Part shown: piece after piece, positions 29,095 through 39,093 of the stretch | How positions within the stretch are numbered: position 1 is the stretch's first letter | Layout of the letters: every line of letters starts with the position of its first letter | From: Tillus elongatus | Taxonomy: Eukaryota; Arthropoda; Insecta; Coleoptera; Cleridae | Assembly (NCBI GenBank): GCA_964006375.1 | Contig: OZ023266.1 | Coordinates: 67,361,403 to 67,425,402 of the forward strand | Length of the DNA: 64,000 bases | Direction: 5' to 3' | Program-made: the position numbers and the translations under genes | Notes under the pieces: model-generated | Seen by the model: the letters and a program-made list of their open reading frames with translations, nothing else | The model's database searches: none | What the model was told of the DNA's origin: nothing

Positions 29095-30244
29095 TACCGC
29101 CCTACAGGATAGGGGAACGCCGAGGTCCCTAACAAGCTGGGTGGCGAGCATGCTGGAGGACAGGAGAGTTTCGCCCCATCTATGGTGTCTGGTCATGGAC
29201 TGCCTCTTGAAGCGGCTCCCAGAAAACGGCTTCTACGCCCAGGCGTACGCTGATGATGGGCTGGTCTTAGTCACCGGCAAATTCCTCGGCGTCGTCTATG
29301 AGTGCATGCAAGTTGCCTGTAGCATAAAAAAGTGGTGTGGTGAGCTGGGACTCTCCGTAAACCCGGCGTAGACGGAGATGATCCTATTTACCAAGAAGAG
29401 GAAGGTAGAGGGGTTTAGGGCGCCCGTGATGTTTGGAAAACCTTTAGCCTTAGGGCGGGAGGTCAAATATCTGGGGGTGATCCTGGACTCCAAACTAACA
29501 TGGGGGTCGCAAATAGAACGGGTTGTAAGGTAGGGAGTAGCGACCCTCTGGCAGCTGCGTCGAGTGATAGGGAGGACCTGGAGAGTTTATCCTCGGATCC
29601 TTCACTGGATATATACTGCGATCGTCAGGTTGAGAATCCTCTATGGGGCGTTGGTCTGGTGGTGCGGTGTGAACCAAACTACCAGCAGGAAGCTGGCCAA
29701 ACTCCAAAGGCAATCCTGGGTATCACAGGCGCTATGAGGCCGACAAACTCAGCCGCGCTAGAGGTCCTGTTGATGCTGCCACCGCTTCCCATCAGTGTCA
29801 GGAGGGAGGCGATGGCGTCGCATCTTAGAATGCGAGACGCAGGAAACTGGTGCGGAGAGGGAGCAGTAATAGGACATGCAAGAGTCGCCAAGGAGGTGGA
29901 AAACGAAACTCCGATTTCCGCCATAAGGGTGCGGGATGCCGAGGATGATATTAGGTTGACTAGGCCATACACCCTCAGGATCCCCAGTAGCGATCAGTGG
30001 AGGGAAAATAAGGTTGAATTTCAGCCCGCAAGCCTGGTCTGTTTCACCGACTGATCGCGGCTGGAGGACCAACAATCCTCCGGGGCAGGAATATACATCG
30101 AAGGCCTGGGGGTGCGCGAGAGCTATGCTCCAGGAAAAGTAGAGAATGGTTGCTGGGTTGCTGGGGTTGGCAAAAAAGGCCCATGGTGGCCTGCTTGGCC
30201 TTGGCCTTCCCACCACTGCTGCTGCTGCTACTACTACTACTACT
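29095..30244 (+). pseudogene. Inner LINE (I-clade-like), 5'-truncated RT to start of RNase H, inserted in the outer LINE
   Basis: Plus strand: LTSWVASMLEDRR, SPHLWCLVMDCLLKRL, then AYADDGLVLVT with the YADD catalytic motif (about 29,245) and KYLGVILDSKLTWGSQIE (about 29,468). A thumb region follows with frame changes, and FTD-stop-SRLEDQQSSGAGIY (about 30,042) is the RNase H opening with TGA in place of Gly. The piece between DRR and the SPHLW motif is deleted. The 3' end is a CTG/CTA triplet run (30,216-30,244) just before the right target duplication. The RNase H body and Cys tail are missing, so this is internally truncated or abortive. Confidence 0.75.
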
Positions 30245-30255
30245 ACTCCTTCTTG

Positions 30256-30475
30256 GCGACAACCTTTTGCCGTCGTTACTGTTGAGTTGGTTTCATTTGT
30301 GGTGGCTGTGATAACACGGCTTTTTAACATGACTCAATCCATCTTACAATGGGTAATTCCACTGACCTTTCTTGAAGGATTTGATGGATGGATATGGTGT
30401 TGTCAAAGGCACCGTCTATACGTCCTGTTTTTGGTATAAACATCACATTTGCCTCTCTTCGCGCCTGTGGAATAT
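30256..30475 (-). pseudogene. Outer LINE ORF2, upstream part
   Basis: Minus strand, entering from 30,475: GYIPQARREANVMFIPKTGR is the pre-RT/RT motif 1 of I-type LINEs. It is joined directly to GAFDNTISIHQILQERSVEL (RT motif A with the first catalytic Asp), so the roughly 80 residues normally between them are deleted. It ends WIESMLKSRVITATT and a GCRQEGV (motif B start) that resumes at 29,093 beyond the inserted LINE. Confidence 0.8.
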
Positions 30476-30702
30476 AGCCTAGGATTAAACTAGCGTTGCG
30501 TGTGGGGTTTAAATGTCAAAACCCCGTTGTAGTAAGGCTGAAAATAACTACTTAGTAAGCTGTTATCAAGATTTCTCAGTTTTGTCACTATTAGACTTTT
30601 GGATGTCAAAATTTGACAGCTTATTTAGAAAACATCGTAGTGGTTCTTATAACAACTAAATTATATTTTGCTTGCAGAAAAGTTTCTAGGCTAACATGAT
30701 TT

Positions 30703-30779
<77 letters not shown>

Positions 30780-31514
30780 CCAATTTTAAAGTACTCTTTA
30801 TATGGTTTGTGGCGGCTTATTTGAAGACATTTTTTTAAAGATAGACCACTTATTGAATTTAGTGCAAATTTATTAAAAAGACACATATGCTTTATAAAAG
30901 CATGAAGCCATTATGCAAATGAAATCACTTAAAACATAAAATTTCAGCCATTACTTTAGAGGAGACGGGAAAGTATACTATATCGATCAATAGATTCACC
31001 TCATATCTCAAAGCTTTGAGCTTTAAAACCACAATCGCACATAAAGCCGTTTACATAATATATGGCGCTCAGAAACTTTACGATACAGAAAGCTGACAAA
31101 TTGAATTCGCCTCTAACTGCAGATCGATCACGTTTACTTTTTCCAACTATGGGCGTCCATGGTAATTTTAGTTAGTTTCATCACTTTTGGTTCTTCTAGT
31201 GAATTTTCATTTAAATAGATTAAATAAAAGTACAAGTTAAAGCTCTTAGCAGCCACTACCAACGTGAATTTAAATGTCTTAAGTGTATAATTTTGAAAAT
31301 AATTGACTGGTTTTAATTGAACTTGGCTGTTTTTTTTTCTGTTTTACTGACAATCTAGGATAAGTTTATTAACCAGCTTAAGACAGCTTTAAGAGGACTT
31401 TTTTTTAGCAATACATTTATTTTAAACATGTAATTGTTATGGTTGCTTCAAGTTGGTGAAACCGTTCCATAAGATATACATACATAGAGGCGTTTCTCTG
31501 ACTTCTTCTCTGAC
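30476..31514. other. Unassigned spacer with (TA)n
   Basis: Contains a (TA)n tract at about 30,705-30,773. Otherwise AT-rich, with no gene or repeat ends that I recognise. Confidence 0.4.
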
Positions 31515-31717
31515 AATTCATCATGTAAGTGAGTGGTGAACGTGTCGCCACCTAGTTCGGAACCAAGTACTATGTTGTCACGCCCGCTCCAAATAACACA
31601 GAGTATTAAAAATAGAGACGGTATACAACTAACTAACAATTTAAAAAATTGTTAGCCCTGGCCCATTTCTACCCCAATATAGGGACAAAGTATGTAAGAC
31701 TAAATGCATTCTCGCAA

Positions 31718-31778
31718 CAATTAGAACCGTAGACCGGTTTCGCTCTCATTAGAGCTCTTCAGTACGGCAAACTAATTG
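31718..31778 (-). ncRNA. Hammerhead ribozyme, array unit 1
   Basis: On the minus strand: stem I outer CAATTAG/CTAATTG, inner CCGTA/TACGG; core CTGAAGA; stem II GCTCT-AATG-AGAGC, five perfect pairs; GAAA; loopless stem III ACC/GGT; GTC cleavage triplet. The predicted cut is between 31,731 and 31,732. Nothing in the conserved core is missing. Confidence 0.9.
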
Positions 31779-32024
31779 CAGCAAAAATGCACCAAAAATA
31801 ACACGGCTATCGTATAGCCAGTCTTAAAACACTAAGTGAGTGGTGAACGTGTCGCCACCTAGTTCGGAACCAAGTACCATGTTGTCACGCCCGCTCCAAA
31901 TAACACAGAGTATTAAAAATAGAGACGGTATACAACTAACTAACAATTTAAAAAATTGTTAGCCCTGGCCCATTTCTACCCCAATATAGTGACAAAGTAT
32001 GTAAGACTAGATGCATTCTCGCAA

Positions 32025-32085
32025 CAATTAGAACCGTAGACCGGTTTCGCTCTCATTAGAGCTCTTCAGTACGGCATACTAATTG
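32025..32085 (-). ncRNA. Hammerhead ribozyme, array unit 2
   Basis: Same as unit 1 with all core and stem residues intact. Predicted cut between 32,038 and 32,039, exactly 307 bp from unit 1. Cleavage at two consecutive units would release a 307-nt monomer. Confidence 0.9.
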
Positions 32086-32331
32086 CAGCAAAAATGCACC
32101 AAAAATAACACGGCTATCGTATAGCGAGTCTTAAAACACTAAGTGAGTGGTGAACGTGTCGCCACTTAGTTCGGAACCAAGTACTATGTTGTCACGCCCG
32201 CTCCAAATAACACAGAGTATTAAAAATAGAGACGGTATACAACTAACTAACAATTTAAAAAATTGTTAGCCCTGGCCCATTTCTACCCCAATATAGGGAC
32301 ATAGTATGTAAGACTAGATGCATTCTCGCAA

Positions 32332-32392
32332 CAATTAGAACCGTAGACCGGTTTCGCTCTCATTAGAGCTCTTCAGTACGGCATACTAATTG
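32332..32392 (-). ncRNA. Hammerhead ribozyme, array unit 3
   Basis: Intact core and stems as in units 1 and 2. Predicted cut between 32,345 and 32,346. Confidence 0.9.
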
Positions 32393-32638
32393 CAGCAAAA
32401 ATGCACCAAAAATAACACGGCTATCGTATAGCCAGTCTTAAAACACTAAGTGAGTGGTGAACGTGTCGCCACCTAGTTCGGAACCAAGTACTATGTTGTC
32501 ACGCCCGCTCCAAATAACACAGAGTATTAAAAATAGAGACGGTATACAACTAACTAACAATTTAAAAAATTGTTAGCCCTGGCCCATTTCTACCCCAATA
32601 TAGGGACAAAGTATGTAAGACTAGATGCATTCTCGCAA

Positions 32639-32655
32639 CAATTAGAACCGTAGAC
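32639..32655 (-). ncRNA. Truncated hammerhead, array unit 4
   Basis: Only the 3' strand of stem I and the GTC triplet remain. The sequence switches to the inverted block at 32,656, three bases beyond the predicted cleavage position (32,652/32,653). Confidence 0.8.
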
Positions 32656-32660
32656 TAAGT

Positions 32661-32719
32661 ACTAGTATGCCGTACTGAAGAGCACTAATGAGAGCGAAAC
32701 CGGTCTACGGTTCTAATTG
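32661..32719 (+). ncRNA. Hammerhead ribozyme in the inverted block, first
   Basis: CTGAAGA at 32,675-32,681; stem II GCACT-AATG-AGAGC with one A-A mismatch; GAAA, ACCGGT and GTC intact (cut after 32,705). Inner stem I CCGTA/TACGG is intact. The outer 5' strand of stem I is altered (tactag). Confidence 0.75.
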
Positions 32720-32765
32720 CTCTTCAGTACGGCATACTAAGTATTAGTATGCCGTACTGAAGAGC
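32719..32765. repeat. Perfect 22-bp-arm hairpin at the inversion
   Basis: GCTCTTCAGTACGGCATACT followed by its complement, with a GTA loop. It is built from two inverted hammerhead halves and marks the point where orientation has switched. Confidence 0.85.
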
Positions 32766-32801
32766 TCTAATGAGAGCGAAACCGGTCTACGGTTCTAATT
32801 G
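32742..32801 (+). ncRNA. Hammerhead ribozyme in the inverted block, second
   Basis: Core CTGAAGA at 32,757-32,763; stem II perfect; GAAA, ACCGGT, GTC (cut after 32,787). Outer stem I is one base short on the 5' side (TATTAG). Confidence 0.85.
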
Positions 32802-33047
32802 TTGTGAGAATGCATCTAGTCTTACATACTTTGTCCCTATATTGGGGTAGAAATGGGCCAGGGCTAACAATTTTTTAAATTGTTAGTTAGTTGTATACCG
32901 TCTCTATTTTTAATACTCTGTGTTATTTGGAGCGGGCGTGACAACATAGTACTTGGTTCCGAACTAGGTGGCGACACATTCACCACTCACTTAGTGTTTT
33001 AAGACTGGCTATACGATAGCCGTGTTATTTTTGGTGCATTTTTGCTG

Positions 33048-33108
33048 CAATTAGTATGCCGTACTGAAGAGCTCTAATGAGAGCGAAACCGGTCTACGGT
33101 TCTAATTG
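33048..33108 (+). ncRNA. Hammerhead ribozyme in the inverted block, third
   Basis: Complete: CAATTAG/CTAATTG, CCGTA/TACGG, CTGAAGA at 33,064-33,070, perfect stem II, GAAA, ACCGGT, GTC. Predicted cut after 33,094. Confidence 0.9.
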
Positions 33109-33142
33109 TTGCGAGAATGCATCTAGTCTTAATTCATCATGT

Positions 33143-33479
33143 GTTATAATATAGTCTAAAGGCGATGTCGTCGTAACCACGATAACGTGTAAAAAAAACA
33201 AAAATCGGTCGCACAGTGGTCAAAATGCCAAAATAATATACAGGTGGTCCAAATGCCAGTTGTGACTATTGCCAATCACCAAAACAGTAAGATTTTCGAG
33301 GTCGGTTAGATCGGGAAAAATGTGTCATTATTTAAGCCCTTTAATATGATGTTTACAGCGTGGCGAATTATTTTTACTCTTCGAGGTTTTAAGAAAATTA
33401 TTAAAATGTCTAAAATTTTCAGTCGATAATATTTTAAAAAATATCAGCCTGATAAAAAAGGTTCAGTACCTAATTTCTT
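33143..33479. other. Unassigned spacer
   Basis: No gene or repeat end recognised. Confidence 0.4.
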
Positions 33480-34240
33480 AAACTTTTACTTATCATTTTC
33501 GTAGAGGGGCGTTTGAAATGTTGATGCCAACTCTCTTTTCGCTTAAACGACGTAAAAAGTAGCAACACATATGGAAAATATGATTTGGGTTCAAAAATGT
33601 TTTTTGTCTGTCGGTCTGATTGTCTGTCTGTTTGTAGCCACGATAACTTTAGAACGAATTGAGATATCGTCTTTAAATTTGGTATACAGTTAGCACTCGA
33701 CAAACGAACGGATCGGATTGTTTTTAGGTAAAATCGCTTTAGCGGATAGGGGATGAATGGGGGGCGATTTGGTGAAAACTCGAGTCATATAAGGCTTTAG
33801 GGTTTATTTATTAGAAAACTTTTAATTTCATCAAACATCTGGTATTCTGTGCTGAAATTAAATTAGGGGTTGAATGTGTTGAAGTGGAATATTTGGACAA
33901 AAATTTCGAATTTTTTTCTTGATAAAACGGCGTAAAAAGTCTCAAAACACATAGAAAACTTGATTCTGGAACGAAAATCTTGTTGTCTGTCGGCCAGTCT
34001 GTCGGTATGTACGTCTGTCTGTTAATAGGCGTAATAACTTTCAAACGAATTGAGATATCATCTTCAAATTTGGTATCCAGTTAGCACCCGACAAGCAACG
34101 ATTCAAAGTTATTTTTTGGTAAGATAGCTTCAGGGGGTAGGGGCCAAATAACGGGTGGTTTGGTGAAAAGTGACATTTTTTTAATAAAACTCGAGTAACA
34201 TAACGTTTCACAAGTTTATGGGTACAGGAATACAAATATT
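33480..34240. repeat. Two tandem copies of an unclassified ~370-bp repeat
   Basis: Two diverged units (about 33,520-33,800 and 33,900-34,220) share cggcgtaaaaagt/cgacgtaaaaagt, tgtctgtcgg, gtctgtctg, gaacgaattgagatat, aaatttggtat and cagttagca. The phrase cgataact..aaatttggtat also resembles the HINE-like core (cgataactcaaa..aaatttggca), perhaps by distant relationship. No protein is recognised. Confidence 0.6.
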
Positions 34241-34339
34241 TTCCTTGTGGTCAAGTCATGGGCCCTAAATTCATTCCGTGATAATGTCTTTCTGAAGAGA
34301 ACAAATTAGCACAGCTATGTGGAAGTTAAGATCCAATTT

Positions 34340-34965
34340 GCAGCACTATTTAACAAATTTTCTTCGAAAAAATTCGTTAATGAGGAGACCGTGACATTTG
34401 ATTTTAAAAAGATTTCTTCAAATGATTGCAAACTAGGCCCCCTAGAATCTATATCCGAGTTTAGTTTCAATTTTTATCGATTTACATATATACAGGGTGA
34501 CGCATTTTTACGGTAAAGCTAAATATAATTGTTATTATACAAGATCTGAGAAAAAATTATATACGTTAATTATAAGGTGTCTTGAGCTGCATTTTATAAA
34601 ATTATTTTGACAACCACAGAGTGGCCCCTAAGGCGTTGCTGATACCTACAGTTCTTTTTTGAACATCCGTTTTGGTAGCGAATTTTCATTAAATGCTTCA
34701 AGTTTCAATAACCCAATTTGCTATTAACGTAAGGTTCGTTGACTACGAAACCAGTTTTCTCGGAAACATTAAAGTTTATTTCGGAAAATTTTTGTACATT
34801 TTCAAACAATAACTTATCTTGATAAAATATGGTACATTGTTTCTACTATATAGGTTATACCGGTCACCAAATTGATGCCTGCGTGCATTAAAGAGACATA
34901 TTTGCTATTAAAAATATTCAAAATTCACTTCCATAACGCACTCGCTGCGACTTTTTTTGTACTTC
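34340..34965 (+). mobile_element. HINE-like element without a long TA tract
   Basis: 5' hairpin AAATTTTCTTCGAAAAAATT; gaggagaccg and actaggccccctagaatct blocks. In place of (TA)n there is only atatatacagggtgacgc. The core has ggtgtcttgagctgcatttt, and the 3' end is aaattcacttccataacgca with gctgcgac. More diverged than the other copies. Confidence 0.6.
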
Positions 34966-35094
34966 TTGGCCATCATAATTCCATTCATATGGCTAGACAT
35001 AATGTTATTAACCGTTTAACAAATAACATTTTAATAGAAAATCATTTAAATGAAAATACTCTTGCCTAACGCACTTGGTACTTATTTACTTGCA

Positions 35095-35435
35095 GCCTCG
35101 GTGGTTAAGTGGTAAGAAGGTGTACCTGTGAACCGAAGGGTAGTGGGTTCGATGCAAGGGTACTCCTTTCACTTATTCAGTACATCCTGTACAATTAACA
35201 TCAAGCGAGGTTGTGGCCTTGAAATTTAGCAAGTTGAATGTCTGCACATTCCGCCCTTCGGAGGGGGCGTAAAGCCGTCAGTCTCGAGTCCATGCGATGT
35301 TACGCACGTTAAAGATCCCAACCTCCCTTACAGAACGGCAGGGTCTCGGCAAAATTTACATGATAGTAGGGTGAAACTGCTCCCTGGCGTCAGTGATTGG
35401 GCATAGTCGCGTAAATAGGCCGACGTTAAACACAC
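35095..35435 (+). mobile_element. tRNA-derived SINE, second near-full copy, with target duplication
   Basis: Begins gcctcggtggttaagtggtaa (A box TGGTTAAGTGG); B box gggttcgatgc about 45 bp on. Body and tail as at 19,654. Flanks ACTTATTTACTTGCA (35,080-35,094) and ACTTATTTACCTTGCA (35,436-35,451) match except for one extra C, consistent with an aged target duplication. Confidence 0.8.
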
Positions 35436-35582
35436 ACTTATTTACCTTGCAAGAAACCTTCCTCCATGACAAGTTTACTTTAATAATTGACGCGGAGAAT
35501 GCTCAGGAAGGTGTGTATATTAATCTACTTAAATTCTTTTTAGATTAACCAACTTTTTAATATGACACCTCGCAAATAAAGG

Positions 35583-35849
35583 GTGGAATTCGAAGTTCAA
35601 CGGCGTACTTTCATAATTGAATTTGCCAGGATACAGGTCGTTGCTGAGACCCATAATATCGTTGTAATTATTCTAAATTACCCTAGAGAAATATTCATTT
35701 CACAAAGTGTCACTGCAGAGTTGAGCAGCACACCTATATGGGGTTATGCTGATATTATACCTGATGACCTCAGCGTAACACGTTTTTTGGCAGTAAACCT
35801 TGGGGGACAATTAAATTATTTTAATTTTGTCACTGACAAGACTAATTAA
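35583..35849 (+). CDS. Unrecognised open reading frame fragment
   Basis: An 88-residue open frame with a plausible amino-acid mix. It is less biased to Asn/Lys/Ile than chance frames here and includes NYPREIFISQSVTAELSS and LAVNLGGQLNYFNF. I recognise no family. The start ATG at 35,583 is not supported by context, and the frame could extend a broken upstream one. It may be the tail of a decayed element or viral-type gene. Function unknown. Confidence 0.3.
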   Translation: MEFEVQRRTFIIEFARIQVVAETHNIVVIILNYPREIFISQSVTAELSSTPIWGYADIIPDDLSVTRFLAVNLGGQLNYFNFVTDKTN

Positions 35850-36086
35850 TTACGGAAATGATCAGCGCGTCCAGCAATTTGCTTAGAAATATTGTACTAA
35901 TTAGAAAAGAACCTGAAAATGCTGGTCTGAATGTCTTAATCACAAATTCTGGCTTTGTATAAATTACTAGCTTTATCAGTTTTTCCGGGTAACCTACACG
36001 AAAGACTATAGAGTTGATAAAAATAACTTTATCAATTATTTGAAAGTAATTTAGCTTTAAGTTATGTAGTAATGGTTTCAAGTTGA
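35850..36086. other. Unassigned spacer
   Basis: AT-rich, nothing recognised. Confidence 0.4.
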
Positions 36087-36087
36087 A

Positions 36088-37110
36088 TAGTAACGCAAAA
36101 AATATCTGGACTCTGCAGGTGCGTTATGGTAGCGAATAAATCCGCCGACCTACAAAAATGTCCAAAAAATTTTCTAGGCTGGCAGGAAATTAAGCGATTA
36201 AAATTTGAAAGAAAAAAGTGATACCACAGCGCACTTGCTGCTACAAATAAAACGTCAATTCAAATGAAATCTGGCACAGCTACCTTCCTTTTGTAATTGC
36301 TTTGGCTAAGTTCGTTAGTCAGGAAAAACTGACCGGTTTTTCCCGGAAAATTTTGTGTATTCTTTCGGAAATTTTTTGTATTTAAAAAAAAACAGATATG
36401 ACAACCAAACTTGGTATGCAAGTTTTTAGTATAAAACGTACCCTACGTACCAAAATCCAGATCTCCAAGTTAGAAGAAACAAAAATTATAGGCAGTTAAA
36501 GAACAAAATTGGATGCCACTGGTGATCAGAGAATGGCAAAAGACCAAATTATTTTGTGTAGCAAATAAAATCTCTTGAATACTACAAACAAAGATTAGGT
36601 TATCTTGACACAAAAAAAAAGAAGTATCGGACAAATTCCATTGAAAATTCTATAATTTTTCTTCTTAAAACGTCAGGGTCGGGTTTTGAAACGATAAAGT
36701 TGGGACTTGTAACACAAAAAAAATCGCGATTTTTAACCAAATATTTTGAAATGATTGCAGCTTATGTATAAGAAATGTGGTAAGAAGTGCATTACGAAGC
36801 CTTTAGTTTCTAATTCAACCGCCATTATCCTTCATTTTACTAAAATATTTGCAGAAAATTTATTTCGATCTTTGACTGATGCTTTGGCAGTAGTTTTAAG
36901 TTATAGAGTTTTTGAATTAATAGTCTAATATTTTATATTTAACAAAATAAATTTGAAAAAGTCCCTCAAATTTGGATGAATAGAATTTGTTTAAACAAAT
37001 TTGCGTGTATAAAACTTTTTAGATATTTTTTTTAAAAAAGATTTTTATATAATTTTCGTTAAACATTACTTGAGACAATTTTTATTTAAAAAAATGGAGA
37101 ATTTTCTTGA
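36088..37110. mobile_element. HINE-like remnants, two joined ends plus plus-strand core
   Basis: A mutated minus-strand 3' end (ggactctgcaggtgcgttat) at 36,098 is followed by a plus-strand 3' end (cacagcgcacttgctgct) at 36,225. A plus-oriented core then runs to about 36,950 (gctaagttcgttagtcagga; ccttcattttactaaaatat). The order of parts is rearranged. Confidence 0.5.
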
Positions 37111-37139
37111 AAGAAGCTGCTTGTAAATTTTCATGTATT

Positions 37140-38403
37140 TGTTTGTGTGAATAATAATCCCGGCAGATGTAGTTTCCCCGCGCTGAACCCTTCTTCGCAC
37201 CAGGTCCCGCAACTTTCTTGGAGGTTGTTTCTTGTGATTTATGGTTTATGCATTGAGGGTGGTTGTAGGGATGCAGAAGAGGAAGGATAATCCCAGGACG
37301 AAGCGTATAAAGAATTGCATAGTTCAGTCTTATCTAATCAAGTGTTCGAAATGCCCGCCTTCTTGTGCCTGACAATATCCCAAACGGTCAACAAATTATT
37401 GTTGGACTCTATTTATAATCTCTGGAGAAATGTTGGTACATTCAGTTCTAATTCTTGTTTTTAATTCGTCGGTAGTATCTGGTTTACTTTTGCATACCAT
37501 ATTCTTCAAATAACCCCACAGAAAAAAATCTAAGTGAGTTAGAACAGGTGATCTTGCTGGCCACTCGATTGCATCACGCCTGCCAAAATCCTTATGTTGG
37601 GAAATTGTTGATCCAGGTACTGTCGAACATTATCGTCATAATGCGCGTGGGCACCATCTTGTTGATACCACAAGTTATGAGTTACCATACCAGCATTGTG
37701 TTCAGCAGGAAATAAGTTCAATAACGTCGAAATGAGATATTGCTGTAAAAATTGTCGATATCGTGGCCCATTTATAGTTTCATCAAAAAAGTAGGGACCA
37801 ATAATCCTACTTTTAACAATTCCCGCCCAAACATTTACCTTTTGTAGATTCTGTCGGAACCATCTTGGATTTTACGTTGCGCAATATCTGCAGTTTTGAC
37901 AGTTAACTTCTCCGTGTAGTGTAAAAGTAGATTCGTCCGAAAACAGAATATTTGATACTTGCAAAGAGTTATCATTACATTTATCCATAAATGTTGCACA
38001 AAACTGCATTCTTCGGTCTGGATCGTCTTTAAATTACTGCTGCAAAAGCTGTATTTTATAAGGATGAAGCTTTTCAAGTTTAATACTTTTTGTGTCGTCT
38101 GAAATACAATCCCGTTGTCTCGGCCAATTTGCCGAGCATTACTGTGGAGATTCTCTTTCACTGCCAATAAGACGTTTAATTTCACTTCTTCACTTATAGA
38201 CTAGCGACCTGTTTTTGGCAAATCATCCACGTTAGACGTTTCTAGAAATTTCTTATCTATCCGACTCCCTGTTGATTGATTGATAGACATATCCGGGTAT
38301 TTAGTATTAAACAGAATACACACCTCTGCCTGACCTCGGATCCTGTCACCATAACCAATCATGATTAAAACTTCAATGCTTTGAGCTATTGATAAAGGCA
38401 TTT
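37140..38403 (-). pseudogene. Tc1/mariner-like transposase, minus strand, degraded
   Basis: Starts near 38,401 with an N-terminal helix-turn-helix head (IGYGDRIRGQAEVCILFN, NQSTGSRIDKKF, DDLPKTGR). A middle region follows with frame changes and the first catalytic motif SDEST (about 37,930). Near 37,840 come residues resembling NVWAGIV, then WYQQDGAHAHY with the second catalytic Asp (about 37,665) and VRQYLDQQFPN. The C-terminal WIGRRG-type stretch has decayed. It is better preserved in its N-terminal half than the copy at 4.3 kb. No TIR pair was identified around it. Confidence 0.75.
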
Positions 38404-38868
38404 TACCAACAATTTGATGACTAATTTAAAAAATTAAAAGTTCAAAATTATACGTATTCACTTTGCACGACAACCAAAACGTAAATTTACAACTATTATC
38501 TGTAGATTGTATCGCAAAATATTATCAAAATTATGCTTGATTAGCTTTTATGTCTCATGTCACACAGCAGATAATTGTTATCATCAATCAATTGTTACAG
38601 ATACGACATAGTATACAACAATATCTCTAGTTATTTTTGTACAAGAAGCTCAATATTTGCAACCTTGTTTACAGACTTTGAGATATTGAAGTATCATATC
38701 ATAAGTATCATATCAGTATCATATGGCTGGACTATGTATTTCTTTACAGGCTTTACTTGTGTTAGGTGTTATTGATAATAAAAATGTTATTACTGACTTT
38801 ATTTTATCCCAACAAAAAAAATTGGTGTTGCTGAATAGAGAATTGGATTAGCTTTAAATATGTCACAC
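38404..38868. other. Unassigned spacer
   Basis: Contains a small triplicate of agtatcatat near 38,690-38,725. Nothing else. Confidence 0.4.
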
Positions 38869-38882
38869 TACCCACCATCTAA

Positions 38883-39093
38883 AGCGCATCCGTGGCCGTG
38901 CGGGAAAGTCGATTCAGACTTTCAAATACGGACTCGGGGGACGACGGTTCGAGACTCACCGGCGGCGGATGATTTTTCAAATCACTGTCGTCGTTGAGAT
39001 CGAGCTCAAGGTGGAGGGTAGGTTAGTTTAGATGAGCAAAGAGGGCCAGCTAAGGCCTAATTGCCAGTAACCATCTTACCTTTACCTTTTTTT
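38883..39093 (+). mobile_element. Second SINE family, tRNA-derived, with 14-bp target duplication
   Basis: A 211-bp element starting agcgcatccgtggccgtgcgg (A-box TGGCCGTGCGG) with B box GGTTCGAGACTC at about 38,946. A GC-rich body follows (accggcggcggatg) and a tail cttacctttacctttttttt. Flanked by TACCCACCATCTAA at 38,869-38,882 and 39,094-39,107. The sequence is unlike the SINE at 19,654. It is probably young, as the duplication is perfect. Confidence 0.85.

Larger units (their letters stand above)
31515..33142. mobile_element. Retrozyme-like concatemer: four 307-bp units plus inverted block, 12-bp TSD
   Basis: The perfect direct repeat AATTCATCATGT lies at 31,515-31,526 and 33,131-33,142. 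Inside, the unit start aagtgag recurs at 31,527, 31,834, 32,141 and 32,448, an exact 307-bp period. The fourth unit breaks at 32,655, and an inverted block runs to 33,130. It ends GAATGCATCTAGTCTT, like the 26.9-kb element. Each unit carries a hairpin CTAACAATTTAAAAAATTGT, a GGCTATACGATAGCC hairpin and one hammerhead ribozyme. The first units differ at only a few positions. No ORF. These are the structural marks of animal retrozymes (tandem ribozyme-bearing units, processed to small RNA circles); mobility is inferred. Confidence 0.85.

Noticed and set aside
30146..30439. Open frames with poly-Thr / poly-Ser / poly-Val
   Set aside because: They are readings of the CTG/CTA triplet run at the 3' end of the inner LINE.
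31527..32655. CRISPR-like or ordinary satellite reading of the 307-bp repeats
   Set aside because: Units are contiguous without spacers, include ribozymes, switch orientation and are bounded by a 12-bp duplication.
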